From contig NZ_CP102246.1 in NCBI RefSeq assembly GCF_024599795.1, forward strand, positions 1,798,001 through 1,862,000: a stretch of DNA of 64,000 nucleotides, given 5' to 3'. The notes below the pieces were generated by a model that was not told the origin of the DNA, searched no databases, and saw nothing but the letters and a program-made list of their open reading frames with translations. The DNA comes from Enterobacter cloacae complex sp. R_G8 (GTDB taxonomy: Bacteria > Pseudomonadota > Gammaproteobacteria > Enterobacterales > Enterobacteriaceae). This document shows positions 9,211 to 18,965 of this stretch, in pieces (the first letter of the stretch is position 1; every line of letters begins with the position of its first letter). The position numbers were made by a program, and so were the translations under genes.

Positions 9211-11244
9211 TTATTTCACCTGCTGACCTGGCTTCGCGCCTTCGTCAGGGCTTAACAGGAAGATATCTTTCCCGCCAGGGCCTGCGGCCATCACCATCCC
9301 CTCAGAGATGCCGAAGCGCATTTTACGCGGTGCCAGGTTCGCGACCATGACGGTCTGACGGCCAATCAATACCTGCGGATCAGGATAGGCAGAACGGATG
9401 CCGGAGAAGACGTTACGCTTCTCACCGCCCAGATCCAGCGTCAGGCGCAGCAGCTTGTCAGAGCCTTCCACGAATTCTGCGTTCTCAATCAGCGCCACGC
9501 GCAGGTCGATTTTGGCAAAATCATCAAAGGTGATGGTCTCCTGAATCGGATCGTCAGCCAGCGGGCCGGTCACCGGTGCTGCGGCCGCTTTCACCTCTTC
9601 TTTCGAGGCTTCCACCAGGGCTTCAACCTGTTTCATCTCAATGCGGTTGTAGAGCGCCTTAAAGGTGTTGACCTTGTGGCCGAGCAGTGGTTGCTGAATG
9701 GCATCCCAGCTCAGTTCGGTATTGAGGAACGCTTCTGCACGGGCTGCCAGTTGCGGCAGAACTGGCTTCAGATACGTCATCAGCACGCGGAACAGGTTAA
9801 TGCCCATGGAGCAGATCGCCTGCAGATCGGCATCGCGGCCTTCCTGCTTCGCGACCACCCACGGCGCCTGCTCGTCCACATAACGGTTAGCCAGGTCTGC
9901 CAGCGCCATGATTTCACGCACCGCTTTACCGAACTCGCGGGTTTCCCACGCGTCGCCAATGGTAGCCGCCGCATCGGTGAAGGTTTTGTACAGCGCAGGG
10001 TCAGCCAGTTCGGCCGCCATCACGCCGTCAAAACGCTTGGCGATAAAGCCCGCGTTACGGGAGGCCAGGTTAACCACCTTGTTAACAATGTCCGCGTTCA
10101 CGCGCTGCACGAAATCTTCCAGGTTCAGGTCGATGTCGTCGATGCGGGAAGAGAGCTTCGCCGTGTAGTAGTAACGCAGGCTGTCCGCGTCGAAGTGGTT
10201 CAGCCAGGTGCTGGCTTTAATGAACGTACCGCGAGATTTGGACATCTTCGCGCCGTTCACCGTCACGTAGCCGTGAACAAACAGGTTGGTCGGCTTGCGG
10301 AAGTTGCTGCCTTCCAGCATTGCTGGCCAGAACAGGCTGTGGAAATAGACGATGTCTTTACCGATGAAGTGATACAGCTCGGCGGTGGAATCTTTTTTCC
10401 AGTACTCGTCGAAGCTGACGGTGTCGCCACGCTTGTCACACAGGTTCTTGAAGGAGCCCATGTAGCCGATTGGCGCGTCCAGCCAGACGTAGAAATATTT
10501 GCCCGGTGCATTCGGGATTTCGAAACCGAAGTAGGGCGCATCACGGGAGATGTCCCACTGCTGCAGGCCGGATTCGAACCACTCCTGCATTTTGTTCGCC
10601 ACCTGCTCCTGCAGCGCGCCGCTGCGGGTCCACGCCTGCAGCATCTCGCTAAAGGAGGGCAGATCGAAGAAGAAGTGCTCGGAATCACGCATCACAGGCG
10701 TGGCGCCGGAGACCACCGATTTCGGGTCGATCAGCTCAGTCGGGCTGTAGGTTGCGCCGCACACTTCGCAGTTATCGCCGTACTGATCCGGTGATTTACA
10801 TTTCGGGCAGGTGCCTTTGACGAAACGGTCCGGCAGGAACATGCCTTTTTCCGGATCGTACAGCTGAGAGATAGTGCGGTTTTTAATAAAACCATTCTCT
10901 TTCAGACGGGTGTAGATGAGCTCAGACAGCTCCCGGTTCTCTTCGCTGTGCGTGGAGTGGTAGTTGTCATAGCTGATGTCAAAGCCAGCAAAATCGGTCT
11001 GATGCTCCTGACTCATTTCGGCAATCATCTGCTCAGGGGAAACACCCAGCTGCTGGGCTTTCAGCATGATCGGCGTGCCGTGGGCATCGTCCGCGCAGAT
11101 GAAGTTAACCTCGTGGCCGCGCATTCGCTGGTAACGGACCCAGACATCAGCCTGGATATGCTCCAGCATGTGGCCGAGGTGGATTGAGCCGTTGGCGTAC
11201 GGCAGTGCGCACGTTACCAGAATTTTCTTCGCGACTTGAGTCAT
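9211..11244 (-). CDS. metG: Methionine--tRNA ligase
   Basis: 677-residue class I aminoacyl-tRNA synthetase that charges tRNA-Met in the cytoplasm; identical in length to E. coli MetG. Visible are the HIGH-type motif ([14 protein letters not shown]), the zinc knuckle cysteines ([18 protein letters not shown]), the KMSKS loop (GAKMSKSRG) near residue 333, the anticodon-binding helical domain and a C-terminal EMAP/Trbp111-like tRNA-binding domain ([14 protein letters not shown]). The ATG at 11244 gives [11 protein letters not shown]; an ATG three codons upstream is possible but not used in E. coli. Divergent from mrp. Confidence 0.97.
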   Translation of the reverse strand: MTQVAKKILVTCALPYANGSIHLGHMLEHIQADVWVRYQRMRGHEVNFICADDAHGTPIMLKAQQLGVSPEQMIAEMSQEHQTDFAGFDISYDNYHSTHSEENRELSELIYTRLKENGFIKNRTISQLYDPEKGMFLPDRFVKGTCPKCKSPDQYGDNCEVCGATYSPTELIDPKSVVSGATPVMRDSEHFFFDLPSFSEMLQAWTRSGALQEQVANKMQEWFESGLQQWDISRDAPYFGFEIPNAPGKYFYVWLDAPIGYMGSFKNLCDKRGDTVSFDEYWKKDSTAELYHFIGKDIVYFHSLFWPAMLEGSNFRKPTNLFVHGYVTVNGAKMSKSRGTFIKASTWLNHFDADSLRYYYTAKLSSRIDDIDLNLEDFVQRVNADIVNKVVNLASRNAGFIAKRFDGVMAAELADPALYKTFTDAAATIGDAWETREFGKAVREIMALADLANRYVDEQAPWVVAKQEGRDADLQAICSMGINLFRVLMTYLKPVLPQLAARAEAFLNTELSWDAIQQPLLGHKVNTFKALYNRIEMKQVEALVEASKEEVKAAAAPVTGPLADDPIQETITFDDFAKIDLRVALIENAEFVEGSDKLLRLTLDLGGEKRNVFSGIRSAYPDPQVLIGRQTVMVANLAPRKMRFGISEGMVMAAGPGGKDIFLLSPDEGAKPGQQVK

Positions 11245-11381
11245 AGTAGGCATTACTTCTTTTAACTGTGAAAAGGGTTTTTGATATTACCAAAAGGGGC
11301 ATTATTAAGTAAGCACAAACCACGGCCTTTCAGGTAAACTTGTTCATCTAAGGTCTTATTCACAAGAACAAAGGAGTCGGG

Positions 11382-12491
11382 ATGAGTTCTCAATCCCAGG
11401 CCAAATCACCGGAAGCCTTACGAGCAATGGTCGCCGGGACGCTGGCTAACTTTCAGCATCCAACCCTGAAGCACAATCTCACTACGCTGAAAGCGTTGCA
11501 CCATGTCGCATGGCTGGACGAGACACTGCACGTTGAGCTGCAGATGCCGTTCGTCTGGACCAGCGCCTTTGATGCGCTGAAAGAGCAAACCAGCTCTGAG
11601 CTGTTGCGCATTACCGGTGCGAAAGCGATTGACTGGAAACTGACCCACAGCATCGCCACCCTCAAGCGGGTGAAAAACCAGCCTGGCGTGAACGGTGTGA
11701 AAAACATCATCGCCGTCAGCTCTGGTAAGGGCGGGGTGGGGAAATCCTCTACTGCTGTCAACCTGGCGCTCGCGCTGGCGGCCGAAGGGGCGAAGGTGGG
11801 TATTCTGGATGCGGATATTTACGGGCCGTCAATTCCAAATATGCTGGGTGCAGAAAACCAGCGTCCAACCTCGCCGGATGGAACCCACATGGCACCCATC
11901 ATGGCGCACGGTCTGGCGACCAACTCCATCGGTTATCTGGTGACTGATGACAATGCGATGGTCTGGCGTGGTCCGATGGCCAGCAAAGCGCTGATGCAGA
12001 TGCTGCAGGAGACCCTGTGGCCGGATCTGGATTATCTGGTGCTGGATATGCCGCCGGGTACCGGTGATATTCAGCTGACGCTGGCGCAGAACATTCCCGT
12101 GACGGGGGCCGTTGTGGTAACCACCCCGCAGGATATCGCGCTGATCGACGCCAAAAAAGGCATCGTGATGTTCGAGAAAGTCGAGGTGCCTGTGCTCGGT
12201 ATCGTCGAGAACATGAGCATGCACATCTGCAGCAACTGTGGTCATCACGAGCCTATCTTCGGCACCGGTGGCGCAGAAAAACTGGCGGCGCAGTATCACA
12301 CCCAACTGCTGGGACAGATGCCGCTGCATATCACGCTGCGTGAAGATCTGGATAGCGGGAAACCGACGGTGGTCAACCGTCCGGACAGCGAGTTTGCTGA
12401 GATGTATCGTCAGCTGGCGGGACGCGTTGCGGCGCAGCTCTACTGGCAGGGTGAAGTTATTCCTGGCGAAATCGCCTTCCGCGCGGTGTAA
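11382..12491 (+). CDS. mrp: Iron-sulfur cluster carrier ATPase Mrp (ApbC)
   Basis: 369-residue P-loop ATPase that carries and transfers Fe-S clusters in the cytoplasm. Order: N-terminal DUF59/MIP18-like domain (about 1-90), deviant Walker A (SSGKGGVGKSSTA, near residue 114), Walker A' (ILDADIYGPS), DMPPGTGD, and the cluster-ligating CxxC (HICSNCGHHE). AAGGAGTCGGG precedes the start. Head-to-head with metG with 137 bases between the genes, as in E. coli. Also known as apbC. Confidence 0.96.
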   Translation: MSSQSQAKSPEALRAMVAGTLANFQHPTLKHNLTTLKALHHVAWLDETLHVELQMPFVWTSAFDALKEQTSSELLRITGAKAIDWKLTHSIATLKRVKNQPGVNGVKNIIAVSSGKGGVGKSSTAVNLALALAAEGAKVGILDADIYGPSIPNMLGAENQRPTSPDGTHMAPIMAHGLATNSIGYLVTDDNAMVWRGPMASKALMQMLQETLWPDLDYLVLDMPPGTGDIQLTLAQNIPVTGAVVVTTPQDIALIDAKKGIVMFEKVEVPVLGIVENMSMHICSNCGHHEPIFGTGGAEKLAAQYHTQLLGQMPLHITLREDLDSGKPTVVNRPDSEFAEMYRQLAGRVAAQLYWQGEVIPGEIAFRAV

Positions 12492-12499
12492 TCTCCAGC

Positions 12500-12582
12500 G
12501 CCGGATTGCCGGGTGGCGGCTTCGCCTTACCCGGCCTACGAAATACGGTTTTGTAGGTCAGGTAAGCGAAGCGCCACCTGAC
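12500..12582. repeat. REP/BIME element
   Basis: Two REP units in opposite orientation: GCCGGATTGCCGGGTGGCGG... at 12500-12539 (ending CCGGCCTAC) and GTAGGTCAGGTAAGCG... at 12553-12582, separated by 13 bases. It closely resembles the E. coli REP core GCCGGATG...ATCCGGCCTAC. It lies between the converging ends of mrp and the acetyltransferase gene. Confidence 0.85.
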
Positions 12583-12583
12583 T

Positions 12584-13063
12584 TTACCCAAGCCGATAAT
12601 GCATCAGATAGTACTCTCCGTCCGGAGAATCTCCCGTTGCTTCAATGTGCCAGCCATGACGCTGATAAAACGCGATAGCCCGTTCGTTTCTCACCAGGCA
12701 CTTTAGCGCCCCGGTACTGGTAAACGTTTTTTGCACCTGTTCCAGCAGCAAATGGCCTACACCCAGGCTCTGATACTGCGGGTCAACGAACAGATTGTGC
12801 AGAAAATTATCATTCGTCCAGACTGACGCAAAGCCCACACGATGACCGTTCTGCACGGCGACCCAAATCACTTCGTCGCGGGTGGCCTCGTCAAAGTCTT
12901 CGAGCTGCCATTCGGCACCGTTTAGCCACGGCCACGCCTCGCGGCGGGCATGCAGGTAAAGCGTGCGCAGGAAAGGGCGATCGCTCTCCTGCCACGGTCG
13001 GATTTGAACGGTATTAGCGATGATAGAAGATATCTCCGTTATACGCTTTGTAGATTTTGCCAT
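12584..13063 (-). CDS. GNAT family N-acetyltransferase
   Basis: About 160 residues with the Gcn5 acetyl-CoA fold: N-terminal VQIRPWQESDRPFLRTLY, the beta4 strand HNLFVDPQYQ, the pyrophosphate-binding SLGVGHLLLEQ and a terminal LVRNERAIAFYQRHGW typical of small-molecule or amino-acid acetyltransferases. The substrate cannot be told. The start is uncertain: ATG at 13063 (or GTG 13072, ATG 13069) lies inside rcnB and there is no good Shine-Dalgarno, while domain similarity begins only near base 13005. Its 5' end overlaps the rcnB 3' end by about 50 bases, suggesting coupled translation. Confidence 0.8.
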   Translation of the reverse strand: MAKSTKRITEISSIIANTVQIRPWQESDRPFLRTLYLHARREAWPWLNGAEWQLEDFDEATRDEVIWVAVQNGHRVGFASVWTNDNFLHNLFVDPQYQSLGVGHLLLEQVQKTFTSTGALKCLVRNERAIAFYQRHGWHIEATGDSPDGEYYLMHYRLG

Positions 13064-13346
13064 CAGCATCACCGATCAGGACGTAATTCTCGCCCATATA
13101 GGTCCAGTGTGTGCCCGCATCCGGTGCCGGAAGGTTACGCAGTTGATACTGTTTGATGGTGTATTCAGGGGTTTGATATTGCGCCGGAGCCGTGTCACCA
13201 ATTTTGAACTTCGTGAAATCAGCGATGAACTCTTGTTCTTCATAAGCTTTGATGCCGCCAGATGCTGACGCCGTTTGCGGGGCCGCATAAGCCGCGCTCG
13301 CAAGAGACATTACTACACCCAGAAGCAGCCATGTACGCTTAGCCAT
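13014..13346 (-). CDS. rcnB: RcnB-type periplasmic Ni/Co homeostasis protein
   Basis: 110-residue exported protein with signal peptide MAKRTWLLLGVVMSLASAAYA. It ends in LRNLPAPDAGTHWTYMG and KAYNGDIFYHR, nearly the same as E. coli RcnB (YohN), which modulates nickel and cobalt efflux by RcnA. GGAG lies 7 bases before the ATG. The usual partners rcnA (efflux pump) and rcnR (repressor) are not in the neighbourhood, so this copy is an orphan here. An RcnB-fold relative with another role cannot be excluded. Confidence 0.82.
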   Translation of the reverse strand: MAKRTWLLLGVVMSLASAAYAAPQTASASGGIKAYEEQEFIADFTKFKIGDTAPAQYQTPEYTIKQYQLRNLPAPDAGTHWTYMGENYVLIGDADGKIYKAYNGDIFYHR

Positions 13347-13818
13347 TTTTTCTCCAGTTATACCGTTACTGATACTCTCAGTCTGCTGTTGTGATGACGG
13401 TGTGGCAGACAGCCTATTTTAAGTATCCCAGCAGAGTCTGTTCGAAAAAAAATGTAACAAAAGTGGACGGTTTTGTGTAGATCAAACGTTTAATACTATT
13501 TTGTTTATGAATGATATTTTCTAAGACTAATTCAGTGCAGAAATGTTTTTTTTAATTAATTCTGAAAATATAAATTTGCTCTACATTTGTGACCTGAAAT
13601 GCATGCATTTTATTTAAAGACGTTTTAAACTTAAAAAAGTGGAGCGGTTTAATTCTCAATTCTACGTGGTTCCGGTCCTTCAGTTAATTCTGCACAACGT
13701 TCAATGATGTGGGATTTTTACTTAATTGCTTGAAAAACAGCATATTGTAAAGCCAGGCAATTCTTCCGGAATGGCCTGTTATGCGTTTTTTGCGCTCATG
13801 ATTGATAAATTAATTTTA
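13347..13818. other. 472-base AT-rich intergenic region before the export trio
   Basis: No convincing gene. It holds the rcnB promoter on the left and the leader of the gfcE-like operon on the right. TAAGACTAATTCAG at 13522-13535 partly resembles an RcsAB box, but with several mismatches. No JUMPstart/ops element (GGCGGTAGC) is visible. Confidence 0.5.
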
Positions 13819-14958
13819 ATGAAAAACACAACCACACTCTCTGTAATATTCTTAGCGATAAGTCTGTTGACTGGCTGCGTATTTTCTCCTGGGCAAACAT
13901 TACGCTCATCGGGGAAAAACATCATCACGACGGGTGATGAAAATAATAATATAGATAAGCGCGTGGATCTTTATCCTCTTACCCCTTCCCTGATTGAGAA
14001 ATTGCGTCCTGCCGCCGCGAAATCTCAGCCAAATCCTAATCTGGATGAGCAGGTCAGACACTGGGAGTACCGTATTGGCGCAGGTGATATTTTGACCGTT
14101 ACCGTCTGGGATCACCCTGAACTGACAACACCGGCCGGGCAGTATCGTAGTGCCAGCGACACCGGCAACTGGGTGAATGCCGACGGGACGCTCTTTTATC
14201 CCTATGTCGGAAAACTCCCCGTGGCGGGAAAAACGGTCTCTGAAGTCAGGGAGGAGATCGCCAAACGGCTGGATAGCGTGATCGAAAGCCCGCAGGTGGA
14301 TGTCAGCGTGGCCGCTTTCCGCTCGCAAAAAGCCTATGTCACTGGCGAAGTCGCCAAATCTGGCCAGCAGGCGATCACCAATATTCCCCTGACGGTTATG
14401 GATGCCGTCAACGCGGCGGGTGGGCTTTCTGCCGACGCGGACTGGCGCAATGTGGTTCTCACTCACGAGGGCAAAGATTCGCGCCTCTCTCTCTACGCGC
14501 TGATGCAGCACGGCGACCTGACGCAAAATAAACTGCTCTATCCGGGCGATATTCTTTTTGTACCTCGCAATGACGCCCTGAAAGTCTTTGTGATGGGGGA
14601 AGTGATCAAGCAGAGCACGCTGAAGATGGACAGGAGCGGGATGACCCTTGCCGAAGCGCTGAGCAATGCGGGCGGGCTGAATCAGGACATGGCCGATGCG
14701 ACGGGCATTTTTGTCATTCGCTCCATTGCCAAAGGCAACAATGCGGGAAAAATCGCCAACGTTTATCAGCTTAACGCGCAAGATGCCTCCGCGATGGTGC
14801 TGGGCACCGAATTCCAGCTTGAGCCCTACGACATTGTGTATGTCACCACGGCGCCGCTGTCGCGCTGGAACCGCGTCATTACCCAGCTCGTGCCCACCAT
14901 CACCGGTGTTCATGACCTGACCGAAACGGTCCGTTACATCAGATCGTGGCCGCAGTAA
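13819..14958 (+). CDS. gfcE: Outer-membrane polysaccharide export lipoprotein, GfcE/Wza type
   Basis: 379 residues, the length of both Wza and GfcE. The lipobox LLTGC puts the lipidated Cys at residue 20. Two copies of the poly-export/SLBB modules follow ([39 protein letters not shown]). From memory it is closer to GfcE (shared [29 protein letters not shown] and GVHDLTET) than to colanic-acid Wza. The octameric family forms the outer-membrane channel for capsule or group 4 polysaccharide. The start is uncertain: no clear Shine-Dalgarno, and an ATG at 13798 in frame is also possible. Overlaps the next gene by one base. Confidence 0.85.
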   Translation: MKNTTTLSVIFLAISLLTGCVFSPGQTLRSSGKNIITTGDENNNIDKRVDLYPLTPSLIEKLRPAAAKSQPNPNLDEQVRHWEYRIGAGDILTVTVWDHPELTTPAGQYRSASDTGNWVNADGTLFYPYVGKLPVAGKTVSEVREEIAKRLDSVIESPQVDVSVAAFRSQKAYVTGEVAKSGQQAITNIPLTVMDAVNAAGGLSADADWRNVVLTHEGKDSRLSLYALMQHGDLTQNKLLYPGDILFVPRNDALKVFVMGEVIKQSTLKMDRSGMTLAEALSNAGGLNQDMADATGIFVIRSIAKGNNAGKIANVYQLNAQDASAMVLGTEFQLEPYDIVYVTTAPLSRWNRVITQLVPTITGVHDLTETVRYIRSWPQ

Positions 14959-15407
14959 TGTTCGATTCCATTTTAGTGGTCTGCACCGGCAATATCTGTC
15001 GCTCGCCGATTGGCGAGCGGCTGTTGCGCCAGTTGCTGCCGGGGAAACGGATAACCTCGGCAGGCATATTTGGCCTGGAGGGAAGCCCGGCGGATATCAT
15101 CGCTCAGGATGTGGCCAGTCGACATGGGATCTCACTTGATGGACATCGCGCGCGCAAACTGACTCCGCAACTCATGCGGGAATCGGAACTTATTCTGGTG
15201 ATGGAACCTGCCCATCTTCGCTTTATCACTGCCATGGCCCCGGAAATTCGCGGCAAATCGCTGCTCTTTGGGCAATGGCTGGAACCGCAGGACATCCCCG
15301 ATCCCTATCGTAAAAGTCGTGAAGCGTTCGACTATGTTTTCGGGCTGCTGGGCAAAGCCAGCCAGGAATGGGCTCATCGTTTGAGTCAACAAGGAATGAA
15401 GCGTTAA
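14958..15407 (+). CDS. etp: Low-molecular-weight protein-tyrosine phosphatase, Etp/Wzb type
   Basis: 149 residues. The catalytic P-loop CTGNICRSP near the N-terminus and the general-acid DPYRKS near the C-terminus are intact. The family dephosphorylates the C-terminal tyrosine cluster of the partner kinase (Etk/Wzc) and so sets polysaccharide chain length and export. Start ATG overlaps the upstream stop (TAATG), and its own stop overlaps the kinase start in the same way. FGQWLEPQDIPDPYRKS recalls E. coli Etp. Assignment Etp versus Wzb rests on the GfcE-like neighbour. Confidence 0.88.
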   Translation: MFDSILVVCTGNICRSPIGERLLRQLLPGKRITSAGIFGLEGSPADIIAQDVASRHGISLDGHRARKLTPQLMRESELILVMEPAHLRFITAMAPEIRGKSLLFGQWLEPQDIPDPYRKSREAFDYVFGLLGKASQEWAHRLSQQGMKR

Positions 15408-17605
15408 TGTCGTCTTACACATCAGAAAGTTACGGTGCGGCCGCACCGGAAAATCATGAAATCGATCTCATTCGTCTCCTTGGCGAGATGATCGATCACC
15501 GTGCAGTCATATTATCAATTACGTTCATTTTCACTCTGCTGGCGGGGCTGTATGCCTTTCTGGCCACGCCCGTTTATCGCGCAGATGCTTTAATTCAGGT
15601 GGAGGGAAAGCAGGATAATAGCCTGCTCAAAAATTTAAAACAGTTTGGCAGTGAGATGTCTCCCGATGTGCAACCCGAAATTCTCCTGCTTAAATCGCGC
15701 ATGATCCTGGGCGCTACCGTTGATGAATTAGGATTAGCGCAGCATGTGACGCAGCGTACTTTCCCGGTTGTGGGGGGGCTTTGGGCGCGCTTGCAGGGCC
15801 GCAAACCGGCGACGATCGACTTTGGCTGGCTGCAACTGCCACCTGTCAAAGACAAACCACGCACGCTTGTGCTCACTGTGCTGGAAAAAGGCGCATACCG
15901 GCTGGAAGACGACAATTTTTATGCTGAGGGCATGGAGGGAAAACCTTTTGAAAAGGAGGGTGTTTCCCTGCTGGTGTCGAAACTGAATGCCCCAACGGGT
16001 ACGCAATTCACGCTACAAACCCGTCCCCGTCTGGAGGCAATTAATCTGCTGAGTACCCAATTTAGCGTCGTTGAATCGGCAAAGCAGAGCGGGGTGCTAA
16101 CGCTCACGTTGACCGGCACCGATCCTGACCGTATTGCCCTGGTGCTCAACCGGATTGCCAACAATTATCTGCAGCAAAATATCGCCCGCCAGGAAGCGCA
16201 GGATGCCCGCAGTCTTGCGTTTTTGCAGCAGCAGTTGCCCAAAATCAGAAGCGAGCTGGATCTGGCCGAAGAGCGGCTGAATCAGTACCGCAAACAGCGT
16301 GACTCGGTCGATCTCTCTCTGGAAGCGAAATCGGTTCTCGAGCAGATTGTGAATATTGAAAACCAGCTCAACGAGCTGACGTTTCGTGAGGCAGAGATTT
16401 CTCAGCTTTTCAAGAAAGATCACCCGAACTACCGCGCCCTGCGTGAAAAACGCCAGACGCTGGAGCAGGAGAGGATCCGTCTGAATCAGCGTGTCGCAGC
16501 TATGCCGTCGACGCAACAGGACATTTTGCGCCTCAGCCGGGACGTGGAGTCAGGCCGCACTATCTATCTGCAACTGCTTACCCGTCAGCAAGAGCTGAAC
16601 ATTTCCCGTTCCAGCGCCATCGGTAACGTGCGAATTATCGACAGCGCGGTAACCCAGCCCGATCCCATTAAACCGCGAAAGGCGCTGGTCATCGTGTTTG
16701 GCATCCTGCTGGGGTTGATATTATCAGTAGGCCTGGTGCTGGTCCGCATGGCGCTCAGACGCGGCATCAACACCGCCGATCAACTGGAAGGGCTGGGCGT
16801 CCAGGTGATGGCCACCTTGCCGCGTTCTGCGTGGCTGTGGAAAAAAACCAACCTGCGCAGAAAACGCGCGTTTGGTACGCGCTGGAAACACCGGATCACC
16901 GACGTGCCTTTTCTGCCGGTTGATCGGCCAGCGGATATTTTTGTCGAGGCCGTGCGCGGACTGCGTACCAGTCTCCATTTCACGTTGCAGGATGCCGCTA
17001 ACCGGATCGTCATGATTTCCGGCCCGACGCAGGACTGCGGAAAAACGCTTGTCAGCACGTCGCTGGCGGCGATTGAGGCGCAGGCCGGGCTGAGGGTGCT
17101 ATTCATTGATGCGGATATGCGCGAGGGCTATGTCCATAACGTATTCGGTTTAACTAACCATACCGGACTGTCCGGCGTGCTTGACGGGAAATGTGAATGT
17201 CAGGAGGCGATACAGCGCTATGAAAAAGGCAACATTGATGTGCTGACCTGCGGGCCGGTTCCGTTACGCCCCTCTGAACTGCTGATGAGCGAACGCTTCA
17301 GGGCGGTAATGACCTGGGCAAATGAGCAGTACGATCTTGTGATCCTGGATACTCCGCCGGTACTGGCCGTTACCGATGCCTCCGTGGCTGCCCCGGTGGC
17401 CGCCACCTCACTGCTGGTGGCCCGCTTTGCGAAAACCAGCCTGAAAGAGATGGAAAACAGCATCAAGCGTCTGCAGCAAACGGGGGCCTATATCAACGGC
17501 ACCGTGCTGAACGACGTGGTGAAGTCCGCAGCGCTCTATTACCGCGCAGGCTATGGCCATTACGAGTATGGCCAAAGCCCGACACGGCAACCGCGCAAGG
17601 ATTAA
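15407..17605 (+). CDS. etk: Polysaccharide co-polymerase and tyrosine autokinase, Etk/Wzc type
   Basis: 732-residue inner-membrane BY-kinase. Order: Wzz domain with first helix (LSITFIFTLLAGLYAFLA), long periplasmic coiled coil (about residues 270-380), second helix (VIVFGILLGLILSVGLVLV), then the cytoplasmic kinase with Walker A (SGPTQDCGKTLVS), Walker A' (LFIDADMREG) and Walker B (LVILDTPPVLA). The tail carries a tyrosine cluster (YYRAGYGHYEYGQ), the autophosphorylation site of the family. No downstream polysaccharide genes follow; the stop codon shares TTAA with the convergent permease gene. Confidence 0.88.
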   Translation: MSSYTSESYGAAAPENHEIDLIRLLGEMIDHRAVILSITFIFTLLAGLYAFLATPVYRADALIQVEGKQDNSLLKNLKQFGSEMSPDVQPEILLLKSRMILGATVDELGLAQHVTQRTFPVVGGLWARLQGRKPATIDFGWLQLPPVKDKPRTLVLTVLEKGAYRLEDDNFYAEGMEGKPFEKEGVSLLVSKLNAPTGTQFTLQTRPRLEAINLLSTQFSVVESAKQSGVLTLTLTGTDPDRIALVLNRIANNYLQQNIARQEAQDARSLAFLQQQLPKIRSELDLAEERLNQYRKQRDSVDLSLEAKSVLEQIVNIENQLNELTFREAEISQLFKKDHPNYRALREKRQTLEQERIRLNQRVAAMPSTQQDILRLSRDVESGRTIYLQLLTRQQELNISRSSAIGNVRIIDSAVTQPDPIKPRKALVIVFGILLGLILSVGLVLVRMALRRGINTADQLEGLGVQVMATLPRSAWLWKKTNLRRKRAFGTRWKHRITDVPFLPVDRPADIFVEAVRGLRTSLHFTLQDAANRIVMISGPTQDCGKTLVSTSLAAIEAQAGLRVLFIDADMREGYVHNVFGLTNHTGLSGVLDGKCECQEAIQRYEKGNIDVLTCGPVPLRPSELLMSERFRAVMTWANEQYDLVILDTPPVLAVTDASVAAPVAATSLLVARFAKTSLKEMENSIKRLQQTGAYINGTVLNDVVKSAALYYRAGYGHYEYGQSPTRQPRKD

Positions 17606-18945
17606 TGTTTTACCAGGGTGGCGAAGTAATACACCAGCGGGATGGCGAGGATCCAAAGTCCAACAGGGATGTCTCGCCATTTTCCTGCAATCGCTTTGAT
17701 CACGATGTAAAACAGCAACCCTCCCGCAATTCCCGTCCCGAAGCTGTTGGCGATGAGCGTAATCATCACCATCATCAGCACCGGCAGTCCGTCGGTGAAG
17801 TTCGCCAGATCCACCTTGCGCAGGCCGCTGAACATATTAAGACCGATCAGGATCAGGGCAGGGGCTGTGGCTTCTTTCGGGATCATCAGCGCAACGGGGG
17901 TAAACAGCAGCATCAGCAGGAACATAACCGCTGCTGCCAGTGCCGTCATGCCGGTTTTACCGCCCGCTTCTGCGGCCGCCGAGGATTCAATCAGCGCCGT
18001 GGCGGCAGGAATACCCACCCACGGTCCAATGGCGGCGGCAATCGAGTCCACCATAAACGGACGATTGATATTGGCCATATTGCCCTCTTCATCCAGCAGT
18101 CCGGCTTCGCCCCCCACTGCCAGCGTGGTGCCCATGGTGGAGAAAAATTCCGACGCGAAAAAGACAAACAGGAACGGCAGGAAGGCAATATTCAGCGCAC
18201 CCACCATGTCGATATGGCCCAGCACCGGTGTCAGTGAGTGAGGCATATCGATAAAGCTGGCGGGAAGCCGGGTCACCCCCATCGGGATACCCACAAGGGT
18301 GGCAAATAAAATGGCCCACAAAATGGCGCCCGGTATGCGACGCGCCTGCAGGGCAATGGCGAGGAACAGGCCAGTGAGGGCCACCAGCGCACCGGGTGAG
18401 AGAAAATCACCCAGCATCAGCGCGTTTGTTTTCGCGTTGGCCAGCACCAGCCCTGCATTGCGAAAACCCAGTACCGCGACAAAAAGACCGATAGAGGCCG
18501 TCAGCCCCAGCTTGATGGACTGCGGTACGGAGCGGGTCACCACTTCACGCAGGCCAAAACGGGTGAGCAGGAAGAACAAAATTCCTGACCAGCAGGCAAT
18601 GCCCAGACCAATTTGCCAGCCGATGCCTTCACTGCCTGCCAGCGTTACCCCGACCAGCACCGAGCCACCAATGCCGGGCCCGACAATAAACGGCAGGTTG
18701 GCGTAAAACGCCATCAGCAGCGTACCGGCCACAAACACCAGAATAGTGCCGGTGGTCGCCGCGCCTTTGTCCATCCCGCCCACGGCGAGAAGCCCCGGGA
18801 TGACCACCAGCAAATAGGCGGCGGCAAGAAAACCGGTGAGACCGGCCAGACACTCTGTGCGCACGGTACTGCCGCGCGTATGCAGTGCAAAACGACGTTC
18901 AAACCAGCTCCCTGGTGCTGGCGAATTAACGGTGTTGTCGGCCAT
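17602..18945 (-). CDS. NCS2 family purine permease (AzgA subfamily, probably adenine)
   Basis: 447-residue inner-membrane transporter with about 12-14 helices. Family hallmarks are GLTGFLAAAYLLVVIPGLL near the N-terminus, VGPGIGGSVLVG, and IESSAAAEAGGKTGMTAL before the last helices. E. coli AdeP, AdeQ and GhxP belong to the same subfamily and are similar in length. Adenine is inferred as substrate because the gene lies 20 bases downstream of adenine deaminase in one operon. AAGGAGAGCCGGATA precedes the ATG at 18945; the frame stays open upstream, into the deaminase gene. Confidence 0.85.
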   Translation of the reverse strand: MADNTVNSPAPGSWFERRFALHTRGSTVRTECLAGLTGFLAAAYLLVVIPGLLAVGGMDKGAATTGTILVFVAGTLLMAFYANLPFIVGPGIGGSVLVGVTLAGSEGIGWQIGLGIACWSGILFFLLTRFGLREVVTRSVPQSIKLGLTASIGLFVAVLGFRNAGLVLANAKTNALMLGDFLSPGALVALTGLFLAIALQARRIPGAILWAILFATLVGIPMGVTRLPASFIDMPHSLTPVLGHIDMVGALNIAFLPFLFVFFASEFFSTMGTTLAVGGEAGLLDEEGNMANINRPFMVDSIAAAIGPWVGIPAATALIESSAAAEAGGKTGMTALAAAVMFLLMLLFTPVALMIPKEATAPALILIGLNMFSGLRKVDLANFTDGLPVLMMVMITLIANSFGTGIAGGLLFYIVIKAIAGKWRDIPVGLWILAIPLVYYFATLVKH

Positions 18946-18965
18946 TATCCGGCTCTCCTTCGGTA

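Noticed and set aside
9676..10794. 372-codon open frame opposite metG
   Set aside because: Antisense shadow of a conserved synthetase; no recognisable domain.
13522..13535. RcsAB-like sequence before the export trio
   Set aside because: Too many mismatches in the central and right half; no ops/JUMPstart nearby.
13906..14913. 335-codon open frame opposite the gfcE-like gene
   Set aside because: Antisense to a gene with clear lipobox and SLBB motifs; His/Arg-rich shadow.
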